Shown: piece after piece, positions 22,890 to 32,340 of the stretch
Numbering within the stretch: the first letter of the stretch is position 1
How the letters are laid out: the number at the start of each line of letters is the position of its first letter
Source of the DNA: a virus
Reading direction: 5' to 3' (one strand)
Length of the DNA stretch: 33,711 nt
IMG/VR virus record: IMGVR_UViG_3300026521_000361
Location: 1-33,711 of that record
Notes under the pieces: model-generated
Database searches by the model: none
Told to the model about the DNA's origin: nothing
What the model saw: only the letters and a program-made list of their open reading frames with translations
Made by a program: the position numbers and the translations under genes

Positions 22890-24209
22890 ATGGCAGAAGA
22901 AAAAAGTGTACCTTACCCTCACCCAACATACGATGATAATCTGTTAGCAAAAGAGATTATAAATGGTACTTACATGGCATCAATTAGTATGATGATACGA
23001 AATTCTCAAACAGGAGAAGAGAGGTATGTAAATGTACCTGATATGCCAGATATTATAAAAGATATGGAAAGAGGAAAAGAGACTAATGCAGCTGATGTAA
23101 ACAGCGTATCTGATGATACTATTGTATATGATAGAAATAAAATGCTTGAAGATGCTGTATTGCCTGTAAAAGTTGAACTTGGAAGGGAAAAGCCTAAGAT
23201 TGTATCTACAGCAATGTGTCCTCAATCAATAGAGTTTATAGGAACAGTTGATGTTAGCATTGAAATATCAACATACATAAAAAATGTTTCAAGATATGAT
23301 GATGGAATAAATAAGTTTTTAGTATTGTTTGAGAATACAGATGATGGAAGTAGCTCCGAAAATACTAGCGGTGATATTTATACTTTTTACAAATATTTAG
23401 GAGTTGGAAGAGTAAAACTTTTTGATGTTAGTGTTGATGATTTTGGAACTCCATTATTTGTATATTCAATAAATAAAAGAAACTTCTTTTATGCAGGAAA
23501 TAAAATCTATGAATATAATGAAGATGGATTTACAAATATTCTATCAGTAGGAATATACGAAGTTTTACCATTTATGATAAGTGATGGTGAGAGTGTTTTT
23601 ATAGTAGGTATGCATGGAACAATAAGCCTGCAAAATGTTGATAATGGAAATATAATAAACAGTGATTTTAGCGCATCAAGATCATCTTTAGGCAATAAAA
23701 AGTCAGCTTATAATGATGCATATTTTATGACTAATAGTAATACATATTATGTTGATAGAGGAGAAATAAAAGAGATACAAGGATTAGATTATTTTGCATC
23801 AGATGCTAAAATTCGTTTTGATTACATTGGAGATGGGAAAATCTTACATTTCAATGAGAAACACAATATACATGACTATCCAAAATCAAACACTCCTGCA
23901 TCTAAAATTTGTTATCTTGGAGATACAAAAGAGGCATATTTCTCAATAGGTACAGATAATAAAATATACTATACAAAAGATTACATAAACTACAAATATA
24001 CAAATGTTGCTCAAGAAGGAACACAATTATTATATAACTATTTATATACAATAGCGAATTTTTCAGATTATGTATATACCATGAGTAAAACAAAGATGAA
24101 TGTTTTTAAAGTTGATAAATGGGGGTATGTTATACCAAGAAGTGATTTAGGTGAGCATTTTGCAAAATACAATATGATAGACAGGGGTTATCCTATAATT
24201 GGTGATTAA
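22890..24209 (+). CDS. Virion protein with propeller-like repeats
   Basis: This 439-residue protein has an N-terminal Pro-rich and helical region (1-75). It is followed by repeating blocks of about 40-45 residues with strand-turn-strand text, such as FVYSINKRNFFYAGNKIYEY, ISDGESVFIVGMHGTISLQN, MTNSNTYYVDRGEIKEIQG and FSIGTDNKIYYTKDYINYKY. The pattern suits a beta-propeller or exo-sialidase-like fold used for glycan binding. No catalytic Asp box is clear. It is the last gene before the ejection module, where a receptor-binding protein would be plausible. Confidence 0.5.
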   Translation: MAEEKSVPYPHPTYDDNLLAKEIINGTYMASISMMIRNSQTGEERYVNVPDMPDIIKDMERGKETNAADVNSVSDDTIVYDRNKMLEDAVLPVKVELGREKPKIVSTAMCPQSIEFIGTVDVSIEISTYIKNVSRYDDGINKFLVLFENTDDGSSSENTSGDIYTFYKYLGVGRVKLFDVSVDDFGTPLFVYSINKRNFFYAGNKIYEYNEDGFTNILSVGIYEVLPFMISDGESVFIVGMHGTISLQNVDNGNIINSDFSASRSSLGNKKSAYNDAYFMTNSNTYYVDRGEIKEIQGLDYFASDAKIRFDYIGDGKILHFNEKHNIHDYPKSNTPASKICYLGDTKEAYFSIGTDNKIYYTKDYINYKYTNVAQEGTQLLYNYLYTIANFSDYVYTMSKTKMNVFKVDKWGYVIPRSDLGEHFAKYNMIDRGYPIIGD

Positions 24210-24245
24210 AATGCTCTTATTTTAAAAGATGCATTTTGGTAGTCT
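24206..24245 (+). repeat. Late-promoter-like repeat before ejection gene 1
   Basis: This 40-bp element runs from TTAAAATGCTCTTATTTT to ATTTTGGTAGTCT. It is nearly identical to 25094-25133, and its CTCTTATTTT core begins exactly 56 bp before the ATG in both cases. A related copy is at 11285. The AAAATGC/GCATTTT arms here can form a hairpin that the second copy does not conserve, so a DNA-level signal such as a promoter is favoured over an RNA structure. Confidence 0.6.
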
Positions 24246-24269
24246 TATGAAAAAAATAGGACAACTATT

Positions 24270-25097
24270 ATGCAAATGAAAAGAGATGATGGTACTGTGA
24301 TAGGTACTGAAAGTATTGATTACGGAGCAGGGTTACAGCGACCTGATGGAAGTTATGGAAACAAGGTTACAATGAGTTTTGATCCGCCAAAGCCAAAGAA
24401 AAATAATTTAATTAGTTCACTTGCACAATCACAGCAGCAGTCCTCATATTTTCCTAATAATTTTCCAAATGGCATGAAAGCTCCACAAGTACACTTGCAA
24501 ACCGGAGAGGAGAATACTGCAAAAATAGGAAACTTTTTAAAGTACCTAACAGATAAGCGAAATGCAGGTATGCAGCAACAGTATGATGCAATGAACTTAA
24601 AAAATAGACAGTTTTCACAAAGACTTCAAAATGATAAGTATCAATCGCAGCAAAACAGACTAGAAAAAAAGTATTTGCAAAATCAGAGACTATCTCAACA
24701 AAGGTCACAGTTTGATAAGTCTTTTGACTTTAATGTGCAGAAGTTTGATAGAACACATGACCTTGATATGCAGAAGTTTCAATCATCTTTAGGTGCAAAA
24801 AACAATGGTGAAAAGTATAAACTAGAACGCACTAAAATATTCACTAAAAACCCTGCTGCTCTTGTTCCTGAGTGGGATGATTTAGATGAGGGAATAAAAA
24901 GACAAGTATCTCAATATTATATCAATACAGGAACTATTCCAAACATAAAAAAAGAAGATGGATGGTTTAGTGATACTTACTCCATTGATACGCAAAATAA
25001 AAATACTAATAGAAATAAAACAAATGTATCTCAAAAAACTACTGATGATGAAAAGAAACAGTTTTTAGAATGGAAAAAGCTACAAGGTAATAGTTAA
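24270..25097 (+). CDS. Gln-rich internal/ejection protein (putative)
   Basis: The protein has 275 residues. Residues 79-99 are GEENTAKIGNFLKYLTDKRN plus A, the motif shared with the secreted lysogeny protein at 1775-2368. Residues 100-175 form a Gln/Lys-rich helical segment (QRLQNDKYQSQQNRLEKKYL) typical of podovirus ejection proteins that leave the capsid with the DNA. The N-terminus is flexible and Gly/Pro-rich. It directly precedes the giant polyvalent protein and shares its upstream promoter-like element, so the two are probably co-regulated and packaged together. Confidence 0.6.
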   Translation: MQMKRDDGTVIGTESIDYGAGLQRPDGSYGNKVTMSFDPPKPKKNNLISSLAQSQQQSSYFPNNFPNGMKAPQVHLQTGEENTAKIGNFLKYLTDKRNAGMQQQYDAMNLKNRQFSQRLQNDKYQSQQNRLEKKYLQNQRLSQQRSQFDKSFDFNVQKFDRTHDLDMQKFQSSLGAKNNGEKYKLERTKIFTKNPAALVPEWDDLDEGIKRQVSQYYINTGTIPNIKKEDGWFSDTYSIDTQNKNTNRNKTNVSQKTTDDEKKQFLEWKKLQGNS

Positions 25098-25133
25098 AAT
25101 ACTCTTATTTTGAAAAATACATTTTGGTAGTCT
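25094..25133 (+). repeat. Late-promoter-like repeat before giant ejection gene
   Basis: TTAAAATACTCTTATTTT to ATTTTGGTAGTCT is a second copy of 24206-24245, with the same 56-bp distance from CTCTTATTTT to the ATG. A further AAAAAATAGG is shared downstream in both copies. Confidence 0.6.
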
Positions 25134-25157
25134 ATCAATAAAAAATAGGCTATTGAA

Positions 25158-28100
25158 ATGGACTACAGACAAGATCCTCTTTATAAAAAATTCAAGCAAG
25201 AACAATCACAAAATAATCAGCAACAAAATTCATCATACAAACAAGATCCACTTTATGCAAAATTCAAACAAGAGAAGCAGCGTTCACAAAAGCGATTAGA
25301 GACTTTAAATGAGTATATTCCTGATTTTGCAGAAGATTTTATTTATGGATCAGCAAAGAACATAGCAGACTACACAGCATCTGCTGCAAAAATGTTCGGA
25401 AACAATGACTTACAAAGAAGAGCAAGAGTTGCAAGTGAAACATTAGATAACAATGTAGGAAATGAATGGGCTAGGCTTGCAGGTGAAATAATAGGTGATC
25501 CACTTAACCTTACTCCTGCCGGTATTGTATCAAAAGGCTCAAAAGTTGGAAAAATTGGAAAAGTTCTTACAAAAACAAAGCCAAGAGCAGTAGCAACAAG
25601 TATGGGATTGGGCGCGGGTATAGGTGCAGGAACTATGGCTGCAAAAGATTACGGAAATGATGCAATGAGTACAACAGAGAAGGTACATGATGCAGAGCTT
25701 GGTGCAGGAATAGTTGCAGGTCTCAATGGTTTAATATCCGCATTTACAAAAGGAAGAGTAAATAATGTAATTAAGCCTGAAATGGTGCAAGGTGCAAAAA
25801 GTGATGAGGATATTGCAAATGCTATACTTAAAAACTCAGATGCTTTTGGGCTTACATCAGATGAAGCGAGTGCCGTTCATTCAGAAGTTTTAAAAGGAAA
25901 ATATCCAAAAGTACCAGATGCATACAAAGTAGAGCAGGCAGGTTTTGTGAAGAAAAGTCAGCCTAATTTCCAAATGCGTCCAAACAATCCACCTGCAACA
26001 ATGGATATAAATACAGCTTTGGCAGTTCTTGCGAGAGAAGCAGATAAAAAGAGGGTAGCACAAGGTTTAGAGCCTATCTATCAACATAAATACCAAGTAC
26101 AGTCACAGTACAGAAAAGAGAGTATTTATCCGCAGCAACAAGAACAGCCATACACTCCAAACTTTGTAAGTGGAGATTTTAACAACAATATACCAGTACC
26201 ATACAATGCAGATGCAGAACTAATGCAAAGATACCATGCAATAGCATCACACCCACGACTACAAGAGCTTTTAAGTATGAGAGAGGGAGTAAGTGCAAAA
26301 GATGCACAAAGTCCTCAGAGAGTAGTTAGTAAAGGCGGATATAGAGAACTTGATGGATATGGCGGAGAGAATAAGCACGCTTACGATAGAGCAGTTTATG
26401 AGAAAAACTATGCACATGATTTCCATCTCACAAAGCAGGACATAGGAAAGCTATACAGAGGACAGTATGATGATAATCTACTCTCAAAGCTTGAAACAGA
26501 TTTAGATACGCTTGATAATCACCCAGACTATGCAGAGCCTATGAGTTCAATAAATGATATTGACTATAAAGAAGAACTTGCAAAGCTTGATGATACAGAT
26601 GTAAGTCTTACGCCTAACGAATGGGAAGAAGCAAATACAGTTTTTGCAAAAGGTTTAGACAATGTAGCAGCAGGAACTTATGCAGGAATAGGGCAGGATG
26701 AAAACGGAAATATAACTTTTGATCCTGAGAAGTTTATCTTAGGTTTAGGCGGATATACAGCAGTAAAAGCAGCACTTAAAAATGGAACTATAAGAGGGAA
26801 GTTAAAAGATATTGCAGTAGATGCACTTGATAGAGTAAACTTTAATCCAGAGGTGCAGAAGCAGGGCAATAGTTTTAACTCAATGAGTCCAGTTAAAATG
26901 GGAGATAACTCATTATCAACTATAGATGATGTAAAAGAAACTTTATCTAAACATAGAGGACAATATACAAACATAGAGTACACAAAAGATAATTGGAATA
27001 AATTATTTCCAAATAATACGGTTGAAACACCATTAGGAAAAGTAAAACTTGGAGAAAATCAATTTGAAAAGCTTGACCCTACAATACCAGACCCTAAAGA
27101 TATTACAAGAGTTAAACAAGACAGAAGACATCATTTATCTTATATTGAACAAACATTAAAAGAACCAGCATTTGCAATAAAAAAAGATGATGGAAGTAAA
27201 TTGTTATATTTTAAAGAAATTGAAAATGGAAACAAAGTTAAACAGTATTCATCAATAATGATAGATAAAGATGGTATGCACATAAGTATATCAAGCCATC
27301 CAATGAACTATAAGCAAATAAAAAAAGAGATAAATAAAAATGATGTAGTGTATATCGCCAAAGAGGTTACAACGAATGGGGCGACAAAATCCCACCCTAC
27401 CTCTAAGATTGTCGAAGACAAAGAGAAGAAAGGGTATGAAATTTCCCTTATTACTGATAACTCCTCTTCAAACAGTAAAATTATACCACAAAAAGAAGAA
27501 AAAAATCTAATAGCCCAACACAACCTAACTGAGGATAATGTAAAGTTTGCCGATAAGCATGGAGGTTTAGCAGTACCAAGTATCGCAATTACTAAAAAAG
27601 ATACTCCGCTTGATGGTTTTGGAGATATTACACTTTTAGGTGATAAAGAGATGATAACACCAAAAAGAGATACTAAAACTTATGGTGCAGATATTTACAG
27701 TCCACGATACCCGCAAGTAAAAAAACAATTATCGCATAAAGCAATTAGAAACATTGAAGATGATTTAAACAAGTATCATAAATTAGTAGGAAATAGTAGC
27801 TATGTAGATCCTGAAAATTTAGCAGATGATTTAGGCTTAAAAATGAAATTCCTTGAAAGCAAAGGTTATTCAAAAGATAAAGTATTGAAATATGATACTC
27901 CTAAAAAAGAAAATATAGAAATTGCAAAAACATTTAAGTCTTTTTATGATGATGGAAAATTAAATAGAGATTATGTGAACGATGATAAATTTATCTTAAA
28001 AGTTAAAGAGTTTTTGAGAAATAAAATAGGTGATGATATAAACGATTGGAGCGAAACACAAATACAAAGAGTTGCAAAAAATTATGCTCAAATAATGAAA

Positions 28101-31100
28101 GATACAATAAGAAAAATGAAAAAAGGTAAATCAGCAGATTTTTATGAAACACGATCAAATGTATCTAATATCATAAACAAGAAACATAGCAAAGAGTTTA
28201 AAGATTATGTAAATAGCTACTATAAGCAACACGGAGCAGAAGAAAAGATTTATGATGGTACAGATAGAAATGGCAGACAAAAATGGATAGACCACACTAT
28301 CGACAATGTAGTTAAGAAACTCAAAAAAAATCTAAGAGGTGGAGAAGGGTTTAACTATGGAACAGGAAGCATACGAGCCTTGCATACTCCACAATTTAAA
28401 ACACTTGCACAAATCCAAAAAGCAAAAGACAAACTTGTTTCTAAAGATGAATTTGAAGCGATAAAGAAAGAGATCGAAGATGAGTATTTTAGAGTAGCAG
28501 ATGAGTTTGATAATCATATAGGAAATAGCAGCTTTGGTAGTGATGAATTTAATGGTGTTCTCTCAGAAATAGCAGATAAACCACTTGATAAGGTTTTACA
28601 TGAATATGGAATTGAAGATCTACCTAAATCAATAAAAGATGATATTGAAAATCTAAAGATAGCTTTGAAAGAGATGCCTACAGAATATTTTGAAACAAAA
28701 ATACTTAGAAAGGTTGATTTAGGAGAGTTCAAAGTAGCTTTAGTTCCAAATGGTACTAGCAAAGAAACTATAGAATTACTAAAGAAAAAGGGCTTAAAAG
28801 TATCAAAATATAATCCTAAAATAGATGGTGCAAGGGCTGAAAAGATAGCAAAAGTTGCAGAAAAAGAGGGTATTTTATTTGTAAATCCTACGCACACAAT
28901 GGCAGGTTCTTTTGCAGGTGGAAGTGATACTGCCATAAATCAAAGAGATTATAATGGAGATGGTAAAACAGACATTATAGATATTTTAATAGGTGCAGGA
29001 ATAGGAGCAGCAGGAATAAACGCACTAAAAAAAGCAGCACCTAAACTCTTTGAAGACGAAGCAGGAAAAGATGGTTTTAAAGCAGGTCTATTTGCAGGCA
29101 GCAAGGCTAAAGGTTTTGATGCAGCAAAAAGAGCCGGTAAAACATTTGACGGGAAATATGATACTTTAGAGCGTTTTGAGATTGATGATAGTAAAGCTAA
29201 GTTAAAAAATTTAGCTAGATATGTAAATACTAAAGATGGAACAAAGCTTGAAAATATACTAGACCATAAAGAGCTGTTTGATAATTACCCAGAGTTGAAA
29301 GATATAAGTGTTAAGTTTCATAATGGTAGTGGATCAAGTTTTTCACGAGATGGCATAGAGATAGGCATTAAAGACTTTAAAACAAAAGACGACTTTAAAT
29401 CTACTCTACTGCATGAGCTTCAACACTCTATTCAAAAAGAGGAAGGTTTTGCGCGTGGAGGATCAGCACAAGAGTTTTATAATGACTTCAAGAAAAAGAT
29501 AAATCTTTTAAAATATGAGTTAGAGTTTGAGCCAGATGATTTCATAAGAGATAAAAAGCTAAAGCAGCTTAGTGAGCTTGAAAGCAAATATAAAGATGGC
29601 GGCAAAGAGGAAGCTTTTAAGATGTATCAAAACCTTGCAGGAGAGATAGAAGCAAGAGATATTCAAGCAAGGGCAGACTATACACCAGAGCAAAGAGAGA
29701 AGATAGCACCATACAGCAGTGAAGATATTGCACAGGAAGATGCAGTAATGCGATTTAATAATGCAAATGAAGATCTTTTTAAAAATATGAGTGAAAATAA
29801 AAAAGAATTTGAAAGTAAGATACAAGAAGCAAAGAAAAAAGGATATGCTCATTTATCTAAAATAGTAAGCAAAGAGGCTCAAAAAGAGTGGGGTGATGCT
29901 GCGAGTACATTAAAAAGATGGTTTACAGATACACTTGGTGCAAAGTACCATGATATAAGAGAGAGTGCAACTGCTTCAACAAATGGTATGAGTGTTAAGC
30001 TTGAGAGGCTACATAGAGCATTGAAAGAGCTAAATGAAGCTGATAGAGTTTCTTTACATGACTACATAGCCGGAGAGACAAATGATATAAATCCAACTTT
30101 AAAACCACTTGCGGACAAGCTTAAACAAGATATTGATAATTTAAGTAAGGATTTAGTTTCAAAGGGTGTATTAACACAGGAACAATATGATGAGTGGGCA
30201 GGGTACTACATACATAGAAATTATGAGCAACACTTTTTTAAAGATGTAAAAAATCTTATGAAAAGAGGTTTTAAAATTGATGATATACATAAACGAGGTA
30301 ATATACAAGAAATAAGTGAAAAAGAAGCTAAAAAGTTGCTTGTTGATCCTAAGTTCATAGCAAGTACACAAAAGCCTCTTAGAGATGGTGGGCAGAGATT
30401 AACAAAACTTGCAAACGGAAAGTATGAGTTAAGAAGAGACTGGACCAGAGCAGAGCGTGATGCTATGAATGAGATAAGAGATGGTGCAATTACAATTCCT
30501 GAGACTCTTATGAGGCTAAAAAGAATGGCAGATAATGCAAAGTTTTTAGAAGATGTATCGAAGATTGATGAAGTGATACTCAAAGATGCTGAGAAGTTTA
30601 GTGATGATGAGATAAGCGCAGCAGGTTTTGTAAAAGCTCCTAACAGCCCTAAATATGGAGTGCTAGCAGGAAAACATATACGAAAAGATGTGTTTGATGA
30701 TATAAGTGCTAGAAATGATGAGATATTTAATACTTTTTATGGTAGCGATGGAGCTATTGCTCGAATATGGAAAAACTATTTATCTCTTTGGAAAAAGTCA
30801 AAAACTGTTTGGAATGTTCCATCACATCTTAATAACTTTATGAGTAATCAATTTTTAATGCACTTAGCAGGTATGAGGGCTGATGAAATTGTTACATCAA
30901 TAGGTCGTGCAGGAAAAATGATGTATGAAGGAAACAGACTTGAAAAACTGATGCAGAAAAAGATGCTAGGACAGGCAACAAAAGCAGAGTTAAAAGAGCT
31001 TGAAGATATGGGAGAAGATTTAAAGTACTTCTTAGAGGCTAAAGATGGTGGGCTACTTGGAAGAAGTCAGTTAAACGACATACTTGCAGGACAGCAAAAG

Positions 31101-31958
31101 ATTGATAAAAAGGGTGTACTTGGAAAGATAGACAAGTTTAGTGAGGATATGTATCATGGAGAAGATGCTATAAATAAAATTGCAATGTATGCTCATTTAA
31201 GAGAAAAAGTAGGAATGAGTGCAGATGAAGCAAGAAAAGCAGTTTTAACAATAATGCCGGACTATTCTAAGCCGATGCCCATGGGGTACAGGGTATTAAG
31301 AGATACTGGAATAAGCCCTTTTATCTCTTGGAGTTATTACACTATGCCTGCTATTTGGAAACTTCTTAAAACAAGTCAAGGAGCGAAAAAAGCATCTTTA
31401 GCGATGGGAACACTAGCAGGACTTGAATATGTACTTACCGGTGGAGCAGTTACACCGCTTGATAATATTCCTTTCTATGGCGGAAACAAGCCAGAAGACT
31501 TCAAAGGGCGTAGGTTTGGAATAGGAAGAAGTGGAGACACTATACATACTTTAAAGACTGATAGATGGATACCATACATTGAGCTAACTGATCCTATAAA
31601 CTTTTTTGTATCTAATATAAGTGGACCATCAACAAATGCAGTAGTAAATACACTAACTTCACTAAGCAAAGCAGGAATGATTAACCCATATTATGGGCGA
31701 CCTGTTACATATAAAAACAAAGGTGCAGGGCAAAAAGCATATGACTATGCGAAGTACCTAACACAAAGCTATGTGCCGCTACCTGCTCAAGCTTATAGTG
31801 GTTGGAACTTAATAGAGAGTTTAGCAAGAAGTAAGAAAAATAGAAGAAGAAATAAAGTTATAGAGCCTAGAACACCAACACAAGAGATATTGAAAAATAT
31901 CGGTCTTAACTCATTAAGCTACTCAAGAAGTCAAGCACGCAAAGAGAACAATGATTAA
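25158..31958 (+). CDS. Giant polyvalent ejection protein, 2266 residues
   Basis: Long podovirus proteins of this kind enter the cell with the DNA. Visible parts, by approximate residue: 3-15 and 27-39, tandem repeats YRQDPLYKKFKQE and YKQDPLYAKFKQE; 144-166, a Gly/Ala hydrophobic segment; 590-750, a barnase/EndoU/ColicinE5-RelE-like nuclease domain of the polyvalent type (TPLGKVKLGENQFEKL, RRHHLSYIEQTLKEPAFAI); 790-834, the polyvalent block KHGGLAVPSIAI and DGFGDITLLGDKEMI. Then 1264-1275, an EF-hand-like loop DYNGDGKTDIID before a hydrophobic Gly/Ala helix; 1419-1423, HELQH in STLLHELQHSIQKEEGFARG, a zincin-type metallopeptidase, with AGEIEARDIQAR further on; 1870-2100, a C-terminal helical domain (WNVPSHLNNFMSNQ, MPDYSKPMPMGYRVL) like large-polyvalent-protein-associated domain 38. 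Activities are inferred from motifs. Confidence 0.8.
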   Translation: MDYRQDPLYKKFKQEQSQNNQQQNSSYKQDPLYAKFKQEKQRSQKRLETLNEYIPDFAEDFIYGSAKNIADYTASAAKMFGNNDLQRRARVASETLDNNVGNEWARLAGEIIGDPLNLTPAGIVSKGSKVGKIGKVLTKTKPRAVATSMGLGAGIGAGTMAAKDYGNDAMSTTEKVHDAELGAGIVAGLNGLISAFTKGRVNNVIKPEMVQGAKSDEDIANAILKNSDAFGLTSDEASAVHSEVLKGKYPKVPDAYKVEQAGFVKKSQPNFQMRPNNPPATMDINTALAVLAREADKKRVAQGLEPIYQHKYQVQSQYRKESIYPQQQEQPYTPNFVSGDFNNNIPVPYNADAELMQRYHAIASHPRLQELLSMREGVSAKDAQSPQRVVSKGGYRELDGYGGENKHAYDRAVYEKNYAHDFHLTKQDIGKLYRGQYDDNLLSKLETDLDTLDNHPDYAEPMSSINDIDYKEELAKLDDTDVSLTPNEWEEANTVFAKGLDNVAAGTYAGIGQDENGNITFDPEKFILGLGGYTAVKAALKNGTIRGKLKDIAVDALDRVNFNPEVQKQGNSFNSMSPVKMGDNSLSTIDDVKETLSKHRGQYTNIEYTKDNWNKLFPNNTVETPLGKVKLGENQFEKLDPTIPDPKDITRVKQDRRHHLSYIEQTLKEPAFAIKKDDGSKLLYFKEIENGNKVKQYSSIMIDKDGMHISISSHPMNYKQIKKEINKNDVVYIAKEVTTNGATKSHPTSKIVEDKEKKGYEISLITDNSSSNSKIIPQKEEKNLIAQHNLTEDNVKFADKHGGLAVPSIAITKKDTPLDGFGDITLLGDKEMITPKRDTKTYGADIYSPRYPQVKKQLSHKAIRNIEDDLNKYHKLVGNSSYVDPENLADDLGLKMKFLESKGYSKDKVLKYDTPKKENIEIAKTFKSFYDDGKLNRDYVNDDKFILKVKEFLRNKIGDDINDWSETQIQRVAKNYAQIMKDTIRKMKKGKSADFYETRSNVSNIINKKHSKEFKDYVNSYYKQHGAEEKIYDGTDRNGRQKWIDHTIDNVVKKLKKNLRGGEGFNYGTGSIRALHTPQFKTLAQIQKAKDKLVSKDEFEAIKKEIEDEYFRVADEFDNHIGNSSFGSDEFNGVLSEIADKPLDKVLHEYGIEDLPKSIKDDIENLKIALKEMPTEYFETKILRKVDLGEFKVALVPNGTSKETIELLKKKGLKVSKYNPKIDGARAEKIAKVAEKEGILFVNPTHTMAGSFAGGSDTAINQRDYNGDGKTDIIDILIGAGIGAAGINALKKAAPKLFEDEAGKDGFKAGLFAGSKAKGFDAAKRAGKTFDGKYDTLERFEIDDSKAKLKNLARYVNTKDGTKLENILDHKELFDNYPELKDISVKFHNGSGSSFSRDGIEIGIKDFKTKDDFKSTLLHELQHSIQKEEGFARGGSAQEFYNDFKKKINLLKYELEFEPDDFIRDKKLKQLSELESKYKDGGKEEAFKMYQNLAGEIEARDIQARADYTPEQREKIAPYSSEDIAQEDAVMRFNNANEDLFKNMSENKKEFESKIQEAKKKGYAHLSKIVSKEAQKEWGDAASTLKRWFTDTLGAKYHDIRESATASTNGMSVKLERLHRALKELNEADRVSLHDYIAGETNDINPTLKPLADKLKQDIDNLSKDLVSKGVLTQEQYDEWAGYYIHRNYEQHFFKDVKNLMKRGFKIDDIHKRGNIQEISEKEAKKLLVDPKFIASTQKPLRDGGQRLTKLANGKYELRRDWTRAERDAMNEIRDGAITIPETLMRLKRMADNAKFLEDVSKIDEVILKDAEKFSDDEISAAGFVKAPNSPKYGVLAGKHIRKDVFDDISARNDEIFNTFYGSDGAIARIWKNYLSLWKKSKTVWNVPSHLNNFMSNQFLMHLAGMRADEIVTSIGRAGKMMYEGNRLEKLMQKKMLGQATKAELKELEDMGEDLKYFLEAKDGGLLGRSQLNDILAGQQKIDKKGVLGKIDKFSEDMYHGEDAINKIAMYAHLREKVGMSADEARKAVLTIMPDYSKPMPMGYRVLRDTGISPFISWSYYTMPAIWKLLKTSQGAKKASLAMGTLAGLEYVLTGGAVTPLDNIPFYGGNKPEDFKGRRFGIGRSGDTIHTLKTDRWIPYIELTDPINFFVSNISGPSTNAVVNTLTSLSKAGMINPYYGRPVTYKNKGAGQKAYDYAKYLTQSYVPLPAQAYSGWNLIESLARSKKNRRRNKVIEPRTPTQEILKNIGLNSLSYSRSQARKENND

Positions 31959-31965
31959 AATAGTA

Positions 31966-31995
31966 TTGCTTTGATTGAGTGTCGTTAAATACAAT
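31966..31995 (+). promoter_or_regulatory. Candidate promoter of the lysis cassette
   Basis: TTGCTT (31966-31971) and TACAAT (31990-31995) are 18 bp apart, just after the giant gene ends. The predicted start near 32002 leaves a short leader to the ATG at 32021. Read-through from upstream is also possible. Confidence 0.4.
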
Positions 31996-32020
31996 AGTGA
32001 AAAATATTATTGGATTGTAT

Positions 32021-32338
32021 ATGGAAGACAGAATTGTGGTTATCGAGGCAAAAATAGCAAGCCTTGAAAAGGTAAAAGATGAGTTTTATGAGATGAAAAA
32101 CTCTATTGTTAGAATGGAAATGGTAGATAACAATATTTACGACAAGCTTGCGCAGATTGATGAGACTATGAAGATGCACAAAGATAATTTTATACTCCAT
32201 GATAAAAATGAGATGGAGAAATACGGATCTATTGATGCAAGACTTAAAAAGATTGAGCGAGTTATCTATATGGCAATAGGTGCAGCACTTGTGATTGAGT
32301 TTTTATCTAAGCTGCATCTACTTAGTTTTGGAGGGTAA
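32021..32338 (+). CDS. Coiled-coil/TM lysis-region protein, XhlA-like
   Basis: The start at 32021 is preferred to a GTG at 31979, which has no ribosome site and adds 14 unlike residues. The 105-residue protein is a long heptad helix (MEDRIVVIEAKIASLEKVKD to about residue 78) followed by one membrane span (VIYMAIGAALVIEFLSKLHL) and a short tail. This is the layout of XhlA-type haemolysin-associated proteins that assist holins. It precedes the holin by 2 bp, which supports a lysis role, possibly as an antiholin or a spanin-like linker. Confidence 0.6.
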   Translation: MEDRIVVIEAKIASLEKVKDEFYEMKNSIVRMEMVDNNIYDKLAQIDETMKMHKDNFILHDKNEMEKYGSIDARLKKIERVIYMAIGAALVIEFLSKLHLLSFGG

Positions 32339-32340
32339 CT

